Positions 19,679 to 27,865 of a DNA stretch of 64,000 bases are shown one piece after another. The notes under the pieces are model-generated. The model was given only the letters and a program-made list of their open reading frames with translations, did not search any database and was not told the DNA's origin. Made by a program: the position numbers and the translations under genes. Source of the stretch: Halohasta litorea (lineage in GTDB: Archaea; Halobacteriota; Halobacteria; Halobacteriales; Haloferacaceae); NCBI RefSeq assembly GCF_024494645.1, contig NZ_JANHDJ010000002.1, forward strand, positions 310,001 to 374,000, in the 5' to 3' direction. Position 1 is the stretch's first letter. Every line of letters begins with the position of its first letter.

Positions 19679-21667
19679 ATGGATAGCGAGATAGTCGACG
19701 CCGTGACCGAGTGGGAGTCGGCCCCGTTCAGCGGCGGGTACGAGGGTCTTCACGGGCTCGCTGACCGGGAGTTTTCGGGCGCGGTCACACAGGGCACGGT
19801 GTGGGCCTTCATGCTCAACGGACGACTCATCGGAGTCGAAGACGGATCGGTATCGTCGTTCGACGAGGCCGACGGAACCGTATACGAGGCTCCCGCCGAC
19901 GCCTTGCCGTTGCTGTATGCGATGCAGGGCCACGGCGAAAAACAGGCACAGTACTACACGAACGAAAAGCCGATCTCGGAGGCGGATGCCACGCTTTCGT
20001 CGGGCAGTTTCACGGGCTATATCGAACTCTCCGAGAACGTGCTTTCGGGGGATTACTACACGGTCTACTACGGTGGCAAGTCGATGAGCGTCGCCTTCGT
20101 CGGCAACAGCCGACAGCTTCTCACCGACGAGGAGGCCTTCGAACGGGCCGACGACGAGGTCGGTATCTACACGGTCTACGCTGCGGATCTGGAGGTTATC
20201 GATATTCCGGAGCCAGCCGGAGCAGCCGACGAGGAGTCTCCTGGATCGGCGGCTCGCTCGACCGACCAACCCGATTCCGAGACCGACGCCGACACCGCCG
20301 ACACTACTGAGACGGCCGATTCAGTGACGCCGACGCCGTCTCCCAGCGAGACGTCGTCTGCGCCACCGAACTCGGCGACATCGAGTTCCGAGACGGCGAG
20401 CACCGAGACCACAGATACAGAGGGCAAGAGACCCACGGCCACGAAGACGGCCGCAGCAGCCGAGACGAACGGGGGGCCGAGTGTCGCACAGTCTACATCG
20501 GCGGCGAGTGCTTCAGCTGCGAGTACTGCTGAAGCCGACGGGGAGCAGAACGACGACGCGTTCAGCGCCGAGGCCGAGTGGCGCAACGCAAAAACGATCC
20601 CGTCGCTCGATCCGAGCAGTGATCCCGACGAGAAGACGGCCTCACGGTCGGCGGCCCAACGATCGGCATCGAAATCGCCGCAGGGGCAGTCGACCGCTGG
20701 AAAGAAGCTCTCCCGAAAACAGCTCCGCCAACGGCTCAAACGGGCCGAGAAAGTCATGGAGAAGGCCGAAGCACAGCATGAACAGTTGGTCAAAGAGCGG
20801 GATAGCGCGGTCGCCGAGCGGGATGCGGCCCGCGAAGAGCTCGAATCCGTCCGTGAACAGCTCTCGGAGGCCGAAGCCGAGGTCGACCGGCTCGAAGCGC
20901 AGCTCGAATCGGGACCGACTGCCGACGTGAGTGGGATGTCGGGCGGCCGGTCGATGAGTACGACCGAGGCTTTAGAGGGAACCAACCTGCTGGTCCGGTA
21001 CGCCTCGAAAGGCGACGCCACCCTGGAGGACGCGCTCTCCGGGGCGGCGACACAGGAGGAGGTCCGGGGTAACCTCCGGATCGACTCACACACCACCTTC
21101 GACAGCAATGGAGTGAGCGTCGACGGAACGCCGTTCGAGACGTTCCTCGACGACCGGATCGAACTCGCCTTTACCCGGTGGCTCGTCGAGGAGTTCCTCT
21201 TCGATATCCAACAGACCGGCAACCAGACCGATCTCAAGGGGATCTACGAGGCGATTCCGGCGATCAACCGGGCCGAAATACGTGGCAGCGTCTCGCTCGA
21301 TACCGACGACGAGGAGTCGATCGACGCGGAGTTCGACCTTGTCGTTCGTGACAAGCGGGACCAGCCGCTTTTCGTCGCGGATTTCAACGAGTCGAACCAG
21401 CCGGTCGGCGGCGCGGTAGTCAACTCCCTGGTCCGGGACGGCAGCGAGATCATCCAACACGAAGAGAGCTTCGCTGGCGCGTTCGCCGTGACCACGAGCT
21501 ACTACAAGGGCGAAGCCCTCGATGCGGCTGCCGATGCGACCGGTGGCGGGCTGTTGAGTGCGAGCCGCGGCAAGAGCTTCGTCTACATCTCCCGCAAACA
21601 GGGGTTCCACCTCTGTCTGATCGAACGGCTCGGCGATACCTTCGATCTCCACGTTCCGGAACTGTAG
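19679..21667 (+). CDS. Modular protein: N-terminal domain, Ser/Thr linker, coiled coil, C-terminal domain
   Basis: 662 residues with four zones. Residues 1-178 form a folded beta-rich domain (GTVWAFMLNGRLIGVEDG, GDYYTVYYGGKSMSVAFVG). Residues 180-330 are a disordered Ser/Thr/Ala/Glu linker. Residues 345-415 are a coiled coil (KQLRQRLKRAEKVMEKAEAQ, VAERDAAREELESVREQ). Residues 430-662 form a second folded domain containing TFDSNGVSVDGTPFETFLDD and RKQGFHLCLIERLGDTFDL. No transmembrane segment or signal. I believe homologues occur across haloarchaea, but I know of no function. Its own promoter region (TTTTTAAATATATG near 19610) suggests a single-gene unit. Confidence 0.75.
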   Translation: MDSEIVDAVTEWESAPFSGGYEGLHGLADREFSGAVTQGTVWAFMLNGRLIGVEDGSVSSFDEADGTVYEAPADALPLLYAMQGHGEKQAQYYTNEKPISEADATLSSGSFTGYIELSENVLSGDYYTVYYGGKSMSVAFVGNSRQLLTDEEAFERADDEVGIYTVYAADLEVIDIPEPAGAADEESPGSAARSTDQPDSETDADTADTTETADSVTPTPSPSETSSAPPNSATSSSETASTETTDTEGKRPTATKTAAAAETNGGPSVAQSTSAASASAASTAEADGEQNDDAFSAEAEWRNAKTIPSLDPSSDPDEKTASRSAAQRSASKSPQGQSTAGKKLSRKQLRQRLKRAEKVMEKAEAQHEQLVKERDSAVAERDAAREELESVREQLSEAEAEVDRLEAQLESGPTADVSGMSGGRSMSTTEALEGTNLLVRYASKGDATLEDALSGAATQEEVRGNLRIDSHTTFDSNGVSVDGTPFETFLDDRIELAFTRWLVEEFLFDIQQTGNQTDLKGIYEAIPAINRAEIRGSVSLDTDDEESIDAEFDLVVRDKRDQPLFVADFNESNQPVGGAVVNSLVRDGSEIIQHEESFAGAFAVTTSYYKGEALDAAADATGGGLLSASRGKSFVYISRKQGFHLCLIERLGDTFDLHVPEL

Positions 21668-21746
21668 TCGGTGCCGAGGGTGTTCAGACGAGAAACGGCT
21701 CGTGGGGCTTCGGAAAACAGTGCGCAGTCGGTGACAACAACAAACT

Positions 21747-22052
21747 CTAGCCTTCGATCTCGGCGGCGTCGTCGATGCGCATCGTCCGGAGCTTCTCGAC
21801 GATGGAGTCGATCTTGTTGTCGAGGTCGTCGACGAACTCCTCGGTGTGGTCGGTCTGGATCGCGCCCTGACTCGACGGCTCGATGAGGTTCTCCTCTTCG
21901 AGCACGCGAAGCGAGTAGCGGACCTTGTGGTGTGGGTAACCAGTCTCGTTCGACATCTTCACGATGCCGATCGGTTCGTTCTCGATCACCATTCGGAGGA
22001 CCTGTAGGTGCCGTTCGAGCATGTCGACTTCTTTCTCAAGTCTGTCTATCAT
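21747..22052 (-). CDS. Small winged-helix protein with N-terminal coiled helix
   Basis: 101 residues: an N-terminal helix MIDRLEKEVDMLERHLQV, then a winged-helix fold (IVKMSNETGYPHHKVRYSLR as helix-turn-helix, VLEEENLIEPSSQGAI as wing) and a C-terminal helix rich in Asp/Lys. Highly conserved in haloarchaea as a hypothetical regulator. The start at 22052 is chosen because a TATA-like CTTTAAAAAAGGG on the minus strand is centred about 30 bases upstream; the longer frame to 22100 overlaps that promoter. Divergent from purA, so it may control purine synthesis, though this is only positional inference. Confidence 0.85.
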   Translation of the reverse strand: MIDRLEKEVDMLERHLQVLRMVIENEPIGIVKMSNETGYPHHKVRYSLRVLEEENLIEPSSQGAIQTDHTEEFVDDLDNKIDSIVEKLRTMRIDDAAEIEG

Positions 22053-22077
22053 GACACATGCTAACTTGTCTTGGTCC

Positions 22078-22088
22078 CTTTTAAAGAT
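22078..22088 (-). promoter_or_regulatory. TATA-like element of the small winged-helix gene
   Basis: T/A-rich run reading TTTAAAAAAGG on the minus strand, 26-36 bases before the ATG at 22052. Confidence 0.5.
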
Positions 22089-22160
22089 TGCTGTCGGCAC
22101 GGGTGAAAAGGTCAGTACTGTGAATGGTTGGAGTGAGAGTAGTTAACAGTTCGGGTTCTG

Positions 22161-22178
22161 TGGCGTGTTGTCACGCCA
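22161..22178. promoter_or_regulatory. Perfect inverted repeat upstream of purA
   Basis: TGGCGTG, TTGT, CACGCCA. It lies about 75 bases before the purA start and about 80 bases outside the divergent winged-helix promoter, a position suited to an operator serving either gene. Confidence 0.4.
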
Positions 22179-22253
22179 GCCGACGGGCCGAGAGAGGGGT
22201 CGGAGTGGTGGACCGTAATCGGTTTACCCCCTGCTTGTGAAGCGACGGCTGTT

Positions 22254-23603
22254 ATGACCGTAACTATCGTCGGCTCCCAGTTGGGCGACGAGGGCAAGGG
22301 CGCACTCGTCGACATCTGGGGCGGCGACGCCGATGTCGTCGTCCGGTATCAGGGCGGCGACAACGCAGGCCACACCGTCGTTCGCGACGGCAACGAGTAC
22401 AAACTTTCGTTGGTCCCCAGCGGGGCCGTCCGCGGCAAAGTCGGAATCCTCGGCAACGGCTGTGTTGTCAACCCCGAAACCCTCTTTGACGAACTCGATA
22501 CGCTCCGCGAGAAGGGACTGGACCCCGACGTGCGGATCGCCCGCCGGGCCCACGCGATTCTCCCCTACCACCGCGTGCTCGACGGGATCGAAGAGGAAGT
22601 CAAAAGCGACTCGGATCTCGCCGCCGGAACGACCAAACGCGGCATCGGCCCGACCTACGAAGACAAAGCGGGCCGACGCGGCATTCGGATCGGCGACATG
22701 CTCGACCCCGAGGTGCTTCGGGACCGACTCGAATACGTCGTCCCCCAGAAGCGGGACCTCGCCGAAGAGATCTACGGCCTCGATATCGCAAACTCCGAAC
22801 ACGCCGATGCGTTCGACGTCGATGCGCTGTTCGAGACCTACAACGAGTACGGCCGTCGGTTCCGAGAGGAGTCGATGACCGTCAACTGTGGGGACTTCCT
22901 CGGCAACCGACTCGACGACGGCGACGAACTGCTGTTCGAGGGCGCACAGGGAACCTCTATCGACATCGACCATGGCATCTACCCCTACGTCACCTCCTCG
23001 AACCCGACCGCTGGCGGCGCAGCCGTCGGCACCGGTGTCGGCCCGACCGTCATCGGCCAGGGCGAGGTCGTCGGCATCGTCAAGGCCTACCTCTCGCGAG
23101 TCGGTACTGGACCACTACCAACAGAGCTCGATGGCAACGAGACCGAGGAGGAACTCGCCGACTTCATCCGCGAAAAGGGCGGCGAGTTCGGCACCGTGAC
23201 GGGTCGACCCCGACGCATCGGCTGGCTCGATATCCCCATGTTGCGGCACGCCGCCCGCGCCAACGGCTTTACCGGAATCGCGGTCAACCACATCGACGTG
23301 CTGGCGGGCCTCGACGAGGTCAAAGTCGGCCACGCCTACGAACTCGACGGCGAAGAGATCGAGACGATGCCCGCGACCACAGAGCGGTGGGGCGACTGTG
23401 AGCCGGTCCTCAAATCCTTCGAACCGTGGCCGGAAGTCGACTGGGCCGCCGTCGCCGAAGAAGGCTACGAGGCGATTCCGGCCAACGCCCGCGAGTACCT
23501 CGAATACGTAAGCCGGGAGGTCGGCGCGCCGATCTACGCGATCGGTGTCGGCCCCGGTCGGGAAGAAACGGTCGTCCGCGCGAATCCGTTCGACTCGCAG
23601 TAG
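22254..23603 (+). CDS. purA: Adenylosuccinate synthase
   Basis: GTP-dependent condensation of IMP and aspartate to adenylosuccinate, first committed step to AMP. 449 residues with the N-terminal P-loop-like GSQLGDEGKGALVDIW containing the catalytic Asp and Lys, GDNAGHTVV with the catalytic His, GTTKRGIGPTYEDKAGRRGI, and GTVTGRPRRIGWLD. Length agrees with the family. Monocistronic: purD follows 45 bases later but may share the transcript. A weak TATA-like CGGTTTACCC is found about 27 bases before the ATG. Confidence 0.96.
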   Translation: MTVTIVGSQLGDEGKGALVDIWGGDADVVVRYQGGDNAGHTVVRDGNEYKLSLVPSGAVRGKVGILGNGCVVNPETLFDELDTLREKGLDPDVRIARRAHAILPYHRVLDGIEEEVKSDSDLAAGTTKRGIGPTYEDKAGRRGIRIGDMLDPEVLRDRLEYVVPQKRDLAEEIYGLDIANSEHADAFDVDALFETYNEYGRRFREESMTVNCGDFLGNRLDDGDELLFEGAQGTSIDIDHGIYPYVTSSNPTAGGAAVGTGVGPTVIGQGEVVGIVKAYLSRVGTGPLPTELDGNETEEELADFIREKGGEFGTVTGRPRRIGWLDIPMLRHAARANGFTGIAVNHIDVLAGLDEVKVGHAYELDGEEIETMPATTERWGDCEPVLKSFEPWPEVDWAAVAEEGYEAIPANAREYLEYVSREVGAPIYAIGVGPGREETVVRANPFDSQ

Positions 23604-23648
23604 CTCCCAAAAGTAACACTTACGGCCGTTTGTCGACCTTTCTCCGGT

Positions 23649-24938
23649 ATGAGCGAAACCGTACTGTTAGTCGGTGGTGGCGGCCGCGAACACGCCATTG
23701 CCCGCGCGTTGGCCCCTGATTGTGCGCTGTACGCCGCTGCGAGCAACCGCAACCCCGGGATCATTCGACTCGCCGACGGGTTCGAAACGATCAGCGAGAC
23801 CGACGCCGAAGCGCTGGTCGACTACGCCGAAGAGGTCGGCGCTACTCTCGCCATCGTCGGCCCCGAATCCGGCCTGCAGGCCGGTGTCGCCGACGCCCTC
23901 GACGAGGCGGGGATCTACACCTTCGGTCCGCAGTCCGAGGAGGCGAGAATTGAAACGGACAAAGCCTTCCAGCGGCGCTTCATGCAGGACAACGACATTC
24001 CGGGCTGCCCGGTCTTCGAGACGTTCGAAGACATGGAGGCGGCCTGCGACTACATCGACGACAGCGAGATCGATCTCGCGGTCAAACCCGCCGGGTTGAC
24101 TGGCGGCAAGGGCGTGAAGGTCATCGGCGATCAGGTCGACAAAGAGGGTGCAAAGGAGTACATCCGGAGCGAGAACTACGACCGGGTCGTGCTCGAAGAG
24201 CGGTTCGTCGGCGAGGAGTTCACCCTCCAGGCCTTTGTCGCCGATGGCGACCTGCGGACGACGCCAGCGGTCCAGGACCACAAGCGCGCCTACGAGGGCG
24301 ACGAGGGACCAAATACGGGTGGAATGGGCAGCTACAGCGACACCGGCTTCGAGCTGCCGTTTATGGGTGAGGGCGACTACGAGGACGCCGTCGAGATCCT
24401 GGAGGCCACCGTCGAAGCGATGCCCGATTATAAGGGAATTCTCTACGGCCAGTTCATGCTCACCAGCCAGGGACCGAAAGTCATCGAGTACAACGCCCGC
24501 TTCGGCGACCCGGAGGCGATGAACACCCTCCCGGTACTCAATACGCCGTTCATCGACGTGCTCACGGCGGCCCGCGACGGCGAGGAGTTGCCCGAACTGG
24601 AGTTCTCCGGTGAGGCGACCGTCTGCAAGTACGCGGTTCCGGCGGGCTATCCGACCGATCCGGATTCGGGCGCGAAGATCGCGGTCGACGAGGAGACCGT
24701 CGGGGAGGGGCTGCTGTTCTACGCCAGCGTCGACGAGCGCGACGACGGCCTGTATACGACGACCTCCCGATCCTTCGCCGTGGTCGGCCTCGCTGACAGC
24801 ATCGCCGCAGCCGAGGAGATCGCCGAAGAGGCCCTCGCCGCGGCTGGGGATGGCCTCCGTATCCGACACGACATCGGGAAGGCTGATCTCGTCCAACAGC
24901 GCGTCGACCACATGGCCGAACTGCGCGGCGACGACTGA
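23649..24938 (+). CDS. purD: Phosphoribosylamine-glycine ligase
   Basis: Second step of purine synthesis: ATP-dependent ligation of glycine to phosphoribosylamine, giving GAR. 429 residues. N-terminal domain VLLVGGGGREHAIARAL; ATP-grasp core with VKPAGLTGGKGVKVIG and the signature GPNTGGMGSYSDTGF; VIEYNARFGDPEAMNTLP carries the Mg-binding Glu and Asn; the C-terminal domain follows. The gene lies 45 bases after purA on the same strand and could be co-transcribed with it. purF, the preceding enzyme, is at 42 kb under its own promoter. Confidence 0.96.
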   Translation: MSETVLLVGGGGREHAIARALAPDCALYAAASNRNPGIIRLADGFETISETDAEALVDYAEEVGATLAIVGPESGLQAGVADALDEAGIYTFGPQSEEARIETDKAFQRRFMQDNDIPGCPVFETFEDMEAACDYIDDSEIDLAVKPAGLTGGKGVKVIGDQVDKEGAKEYIRSENYDRVVLEERFVGEEFTLQAFVADGDLRTTPAVQDHKRAYEGDEGPNTGGMGSYSDTGFELPFMGEGDYEDAVEILEATVEAMPDYKGILYGQFMLTSQGPKVIEYNARFGDPEAMNTLPVLNTPFIDVLTAARDGEELPELEFSGEATVCKYAVPAGYPTDPDSGAKIAVDEETVGEGLLFYASVDERDDGLYTTTSRSFAVVGLADSIAAAEEIAEEALAAAGDGLRIRHDIGKADLVQQRVDHMAELRGDD

Positions 24939-25088
24939 CTACCTGCCGAATTGTAACTCATCCGGCTAGGTGTGTGCACTAGCTGAAACAGTATTGTTGC
25001 CGGTTCGGAGATCTCTTGTTTCGACCATGTCGTTATACCACAAAACGCATCCATAGTGCCATGTAATATCTTGTTGGAAATCTATACG

Positions 25089-25703
25089 ATGAACGAACCC
25101 GATTCAACTGAAGATGAGCCCACCCTCCATCGGAGTGGCTCCGCGGGAACAGGACGTTCTCGCCGGTTCGAAAATCCCGATACTCGCTTGCTCTTAGTGG
25201 GCACACTCGCCGTGGGAGTCGCTATCGGTGCACTCCTCGTTGGTGGACTCCCGATCTCAGAGGAGTCACCACCCGACCCAGAGATCGAATCAGTTGAAAT
25301 TCTCGACGCAGGGTGTCACAACGAGGTCCGTTCCTGGGCAATGTCGAGCTCTGATGGGGTCTGGGTCAGTACGATCAATAACACCGCAAAGCAGACAGCG
25401 GTATCTGCACAGATCCGTCGAACGTCTCTGCCGGATGCGACGGTCGCCACATATCGGCTGTCTCTGGAAACGCACAATACGACAGTCGAGTCCGATGAGT
25501 GTCCTGGCCGGATCGTCTATCGTGTCGAGTACGATGCTCCATACCCCGATGCTGCGGACGCTATGCGGACGGAACGATACGTTGATGGCGAGTTCCACGC
25601 CTGTGGCAGTTCGACCAGCGGTCCGGAGCCGGGCTGTGCCGCGCTGTATGAAGATCGGCCGACACAGTACTCGAACGGCACCGTCACATACGAGTCGGCT
25701 TGA
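25089..25703 (+). CDS. Membrane-anchored cysteine-containing protein
   Basis: 204 residues. A short cytoplasmic N terminus with basic residues precedes one transmembrane helix (LLLVGTLAVGVAIGALLVGG, about 34-53); the rest is an exported domain with four cysteines (GCHNE, DECPG, HACGS, PGCAA) that could form two disulfides. Family unknown, a type seen in many haloarchaea. The start at MNEPDSTEDE is preferred; an ATG 33 bases upstream precedes a sequence unlike haloarchaeal coding sequence. Codon use is somewhat less GC-biased than neighbours. Confidence 0.7.
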   Translation: MNEPDSTEDEPTLHRSGSAGTGRSRRFENPDTRLLLVGTLAVGVAIGALLVGGLPISEESPPDPEIESVEILDAGCHNEVRSWAMSSSDGVWVSTINNTAKQTAVSAQIRRTSLPDATVATYRLSLETHNTTVESDECPGRIVYRVEYDAPYPDAADAMRTERYVDGEFHACGSSTSGPEPGCAALYEDRPTQYSNGTVTYESA

Positions 25704-25871
25704 GTCGGTACGGATAGTCAACTGTCGTCTTCACCCTCTACGTCTCGAACGCTGTTATTGTCCGCCTCCGGTTCTATCTGTCACGAGCATACTGGGGCAG
25801 TCACAAATCCAGGATGAAGAGAGTCACACAGCCAGTAGCGACTTATAAGTAATCGGCGTTTACTGCGGATG

Positions 25872-25881
25872 CTCTTTTAGG
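25872..25881 (+). promoter_or_regulatory. TATA-like element of the hexapeptide acyltransferase gene
   Basis: CTCTTTTAGG centred 27 bases before the GTG at 25904; supports the GTG start and a leaderless transcript. Confidence 0.5.
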
Positions 25882-25903
25882 GATTCCCGACATACAGCAG
25901 GTC

Positions 25904-26422
25904 GTGAGTTCCCCACCGGCCGACAGCGAGCGCCGACACGATCGACTCGAACGCCATCCGACCAGCGGTCGACACAACTCGCTGTGGTCGTGGCCCGAGG
26001 CCAAGTCGCCGCTGCGAATCGTCCTCAACTATATCGTCGTCTGGCTGGTCCGACTCTCGCCGAGCCTCCGGCTGAAAAACTGGCTCGTCCGGCAGTTGGG
26101 CGCGACGGTCGGTGAGGGAGTTTCGTGGGGCCTCGAATCGACGCCCGACGTGTTCTGGCCCGAGCGGATCACCGTCGAGGATCACGCTATCATCGGCTAC
26201 GACGCGACGATCCTCTGCCACGAATTTTTACAGGACGAGTACCGCGTGGGCGACGTTGTCATCGGCGAGCGGGCGATGATCGGCGCTGGGGCGGTGATCC
26301 TGCCGGGCGTCGAAATCGGTGCGGGCGCACAGGTCGCCGCGAACTCGCTCGTTGCTCGGGACGTGCCAGCCGATGCGACGGTCGCCGGAATTCCCGCCGA
26401 ACCGGTCGACCACGATGACTGA
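25904..26422 (+). CDS. Hexapeptide-repeat acyltransferase
   Basis: 172 residues of the left-handed beta-helix (LbH) acyltransferase class. Hexapeptide turns are visible in VEDHAIIGYDATILCHE, GDVVIGERAMIGAGAVILPGVEIGAGAQVAANSLV and the closing VPADATVAGIPAEPV, which is the usual end of WbbJ-like transferases. A hydrophobic/amphipathic segment near residues 35-55 (VLNYIVVWLVRLSP) may associate with membrane. It begins at GTG. The substrate cannot be deduced; sugar or lipid O-acetylation is typical. Confidence 0.88.
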   Translation: MSSPPADSERRHDRLERHPTSGRHNSLWSWPEAKSPLRIVLNYIVVWLVRLSPSLRLKNWLVRQLGATVGEGVSWGLESTPDVFWPERITVEDHAIIGYDATILCHEFLQDEYRVGDVVIGERAMIGAGAVILPGVEIGAGAQVAANSLVARDVPADATVAGIPAEPVDHDD

Positions 26423-26527
26423 GAATTGTTTGCTGTTCCCGCAAATATTGGCTGTATATTCCTAAGGGAGCCGGTGAAAGTTTGTTATATAGGTTCTTAT
26501 TTATGCTCTCAGTATGTGTTTGTAAAC

Positions 26528-26632
26528 ATGAATTCAGTCTCACAGATCACGCGACAGCCAACAGGGATTCGGGGCCGCTTTCGACGAATCGCCGCCACGT
26601 ACATCGACCGTCGCTCACAGGAGTCGCGCTGA
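26528..26632 (+). CDS. Possible 34-residue basic microprotein upstream of a histidine kinase
   Basis: ATG at 26528 opens MNSVSQITRQPTGIRGRF and ends with SQESR at a TGA three bases before the kinase ATG. The peptide has eight Arg and few acidic residues, unlike a usual haloarchaeal protein. TATATA near 26484 lies about 43 bases upstream. It may be a true small protein or a regulatory upstream ORF; it could equally be chance. Confidence 0.3.
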   Translation: MNSVSQITRQPTGIRGRFRRIAATYIDRRSQESR

Positions 26633-26635
26633 GCG

Positions 26636-27712
26636 ATGCAGTCGGAGCAACACCACTCGGAGGGCTGTTTCAGACATCTCTTCGAGGAGCTCGAAGACGC
26701 CGTCGTCAAGTTCGAGCTGGTGGACAGAGAGGAACGTAGTTCCTCAAGCAGCCGGGCAGAGCCCGGCGAGAGCGAACCCGTCATTATCGACGCCAACGAC
26801 GCCTTTACCGATGTCTTCGGCTACGATGGTGAGACGGTGATCGGCGAACCCCTCAACGAGCTGATCGTCCCGGCGGCCAAACGCGCGGAGGCCGCACAGT
26901 TCGACCAGCGAACACAGGACGGAGAGTCGAATGCAGCTATCGTCGAACGAATGACCGACGAGGGCGAGCGGAAGTTCGTCTATCGGGGCGTTCCCTACGA
27001 GGAGGATTACGGCTTTGCGATCTACTCGGATATCACCGACGAACTCCAGCGGGAGCGCCATCTCGATGTGCTCCACCGCGTGCTCCGGCACAACCTGCGA
27101 AACGATCTCACCGTCGTCTTAGGGATGGCCTCCAGGATCATCGAAACCACCGCCGAAGACGAGACACGAGCGGCCGCAACAAAGATCAAACAGACCGCAA
27201 GCGAGCTCTCACAGCTCAGCGACGAGGCCAACACCATCGCGAAAGTCCTCGGCGAGCAGGCGACCGTCCGACCGGTCGAACTCGATCCGCTTGTCAGTGA
27301 CGTGGTCGCGGATATCGAATCCCGGTTCGAGGCGGCCGCGATCAGCGCCGACATCCCGACCGATACTGCCGTCAGCGCAAACGACAAACTCCAGATCGTC
27401 CTGCGGAGTCTCCTGGATAACGCAATTCGGCACAACGACTCGCCGGAGCCACGGGCGACCGTCACGGCCGAACGCCCCGACCCCTCGACCGTCGAACTCG
27501 AAGTGATCGACAACGGACCGGGCATCCCGGCGGCCGAACAGCGAATTATCACCGATGACGACGAGATCACCCCGCTCAACCACGGCAGCGGGCTCGGTCT
27601 GTGGCTCGTCAAATGGATCGTCGACACCTACGGCGGCAGTCTCGACATCGAGACGCCACAGAGCGGTGGGACTGTCGTCCGGCTCCGGCTGAATCACCCC
27701 AACGGCAACTGA
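26636..27712 (+). CDS. PAS-domain histidine kinase, orphan
   Basis: 358 residues. One PAS domain (about 12-135; PVIIDANDAFTDVFGYDGE), then a histidine kinase core: H-box VLHRVLRHNLRND with phosphoacceptor His in RHN, N-box SLLDNAIRHND, G1 DNGPGIP and G2 HGSGLGLWLVKWIVD. No transmembrane helix, so it is a cytoplasmic sensor. No response regulator is adjacent. The multicopper oxidase gene starts 153 bases downstream in the same direction; functional link uncertain. Confidence 0.9.
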   Translation: MQSEQHHSEGCFRHLFEELEDAVVKFELVDREERSSSSSRAEPGESEPVIIDANDAFTDVFGYDGETVIGEPLNELIVPAAKRAEAAQFDQRTQDGESNAAIVERMTDEGERKFVYRGVPYEEDYGFAIYSDITDELQRERHLDVLHRVLRHNLRNDLTVVLGMASRIIETTAEDETRAAATKIKQTASELSQLSDEANTIAKVLGEQATVRPVELDPLVSDVVADIESRFEAAAISADIPTDTAVSANDKLQIVLRSLLDNAIRHNDSPEPRATVTAERPDPSTVELEVIDNGPGIPAAEQRIITDDDEITPLNHGSGLGLWLVKWIVDTYGGSLDIETPQSGGTVVRLRLNHPNGN

Positions 27713-27763
27713 GCCCGGTCGACTTCCCAGCAGATCCAGTCACGGACGACGTTCGATTCGTTC

Positions 27764-27771
27764 GTATATAC
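27764..27771 (+). promoter_or_regulatory. TATA-like element before the multicopper oxidase operon
   Basis: GTATATAC. If used, transcription would begin near 27792, at the edge of the perfect hairpin at 27791-27811, leaving a leader of about 70 bases. Confidence 0.45.
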
Positions 27772-27790
27772 CCGTACGGCCGAACATATT

Positions 27791-27811
27791 CGCGGCGTCT
27801 CCGACGCCGCG
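27791..27811 (+). promoter_or_regulatory. Perfect 9-bp inverted repeat at the multicopper oxidase promoter
   Basis: CGCGGCGTC, TCC, GACGCCGCG. Location next to the predicted transcription start fits an operator or a 5'-terminal mRNA hairpin; a terminator for the kinase gene is the alternative. Confidence 0.5.
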
Positions 27812-27865
27812 GGAATCGCATTCTGGAACTATGTACGGTCTGTGCCAACTGTCGGGTGTACACCA

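Noticed and set aside
24939-25900. Mobile-element scar around the lower-GC hypothetical genes
   Set aside because: No terminal repeats, direct repeats or transposase remnants are visible. Codon use is only mildly different.
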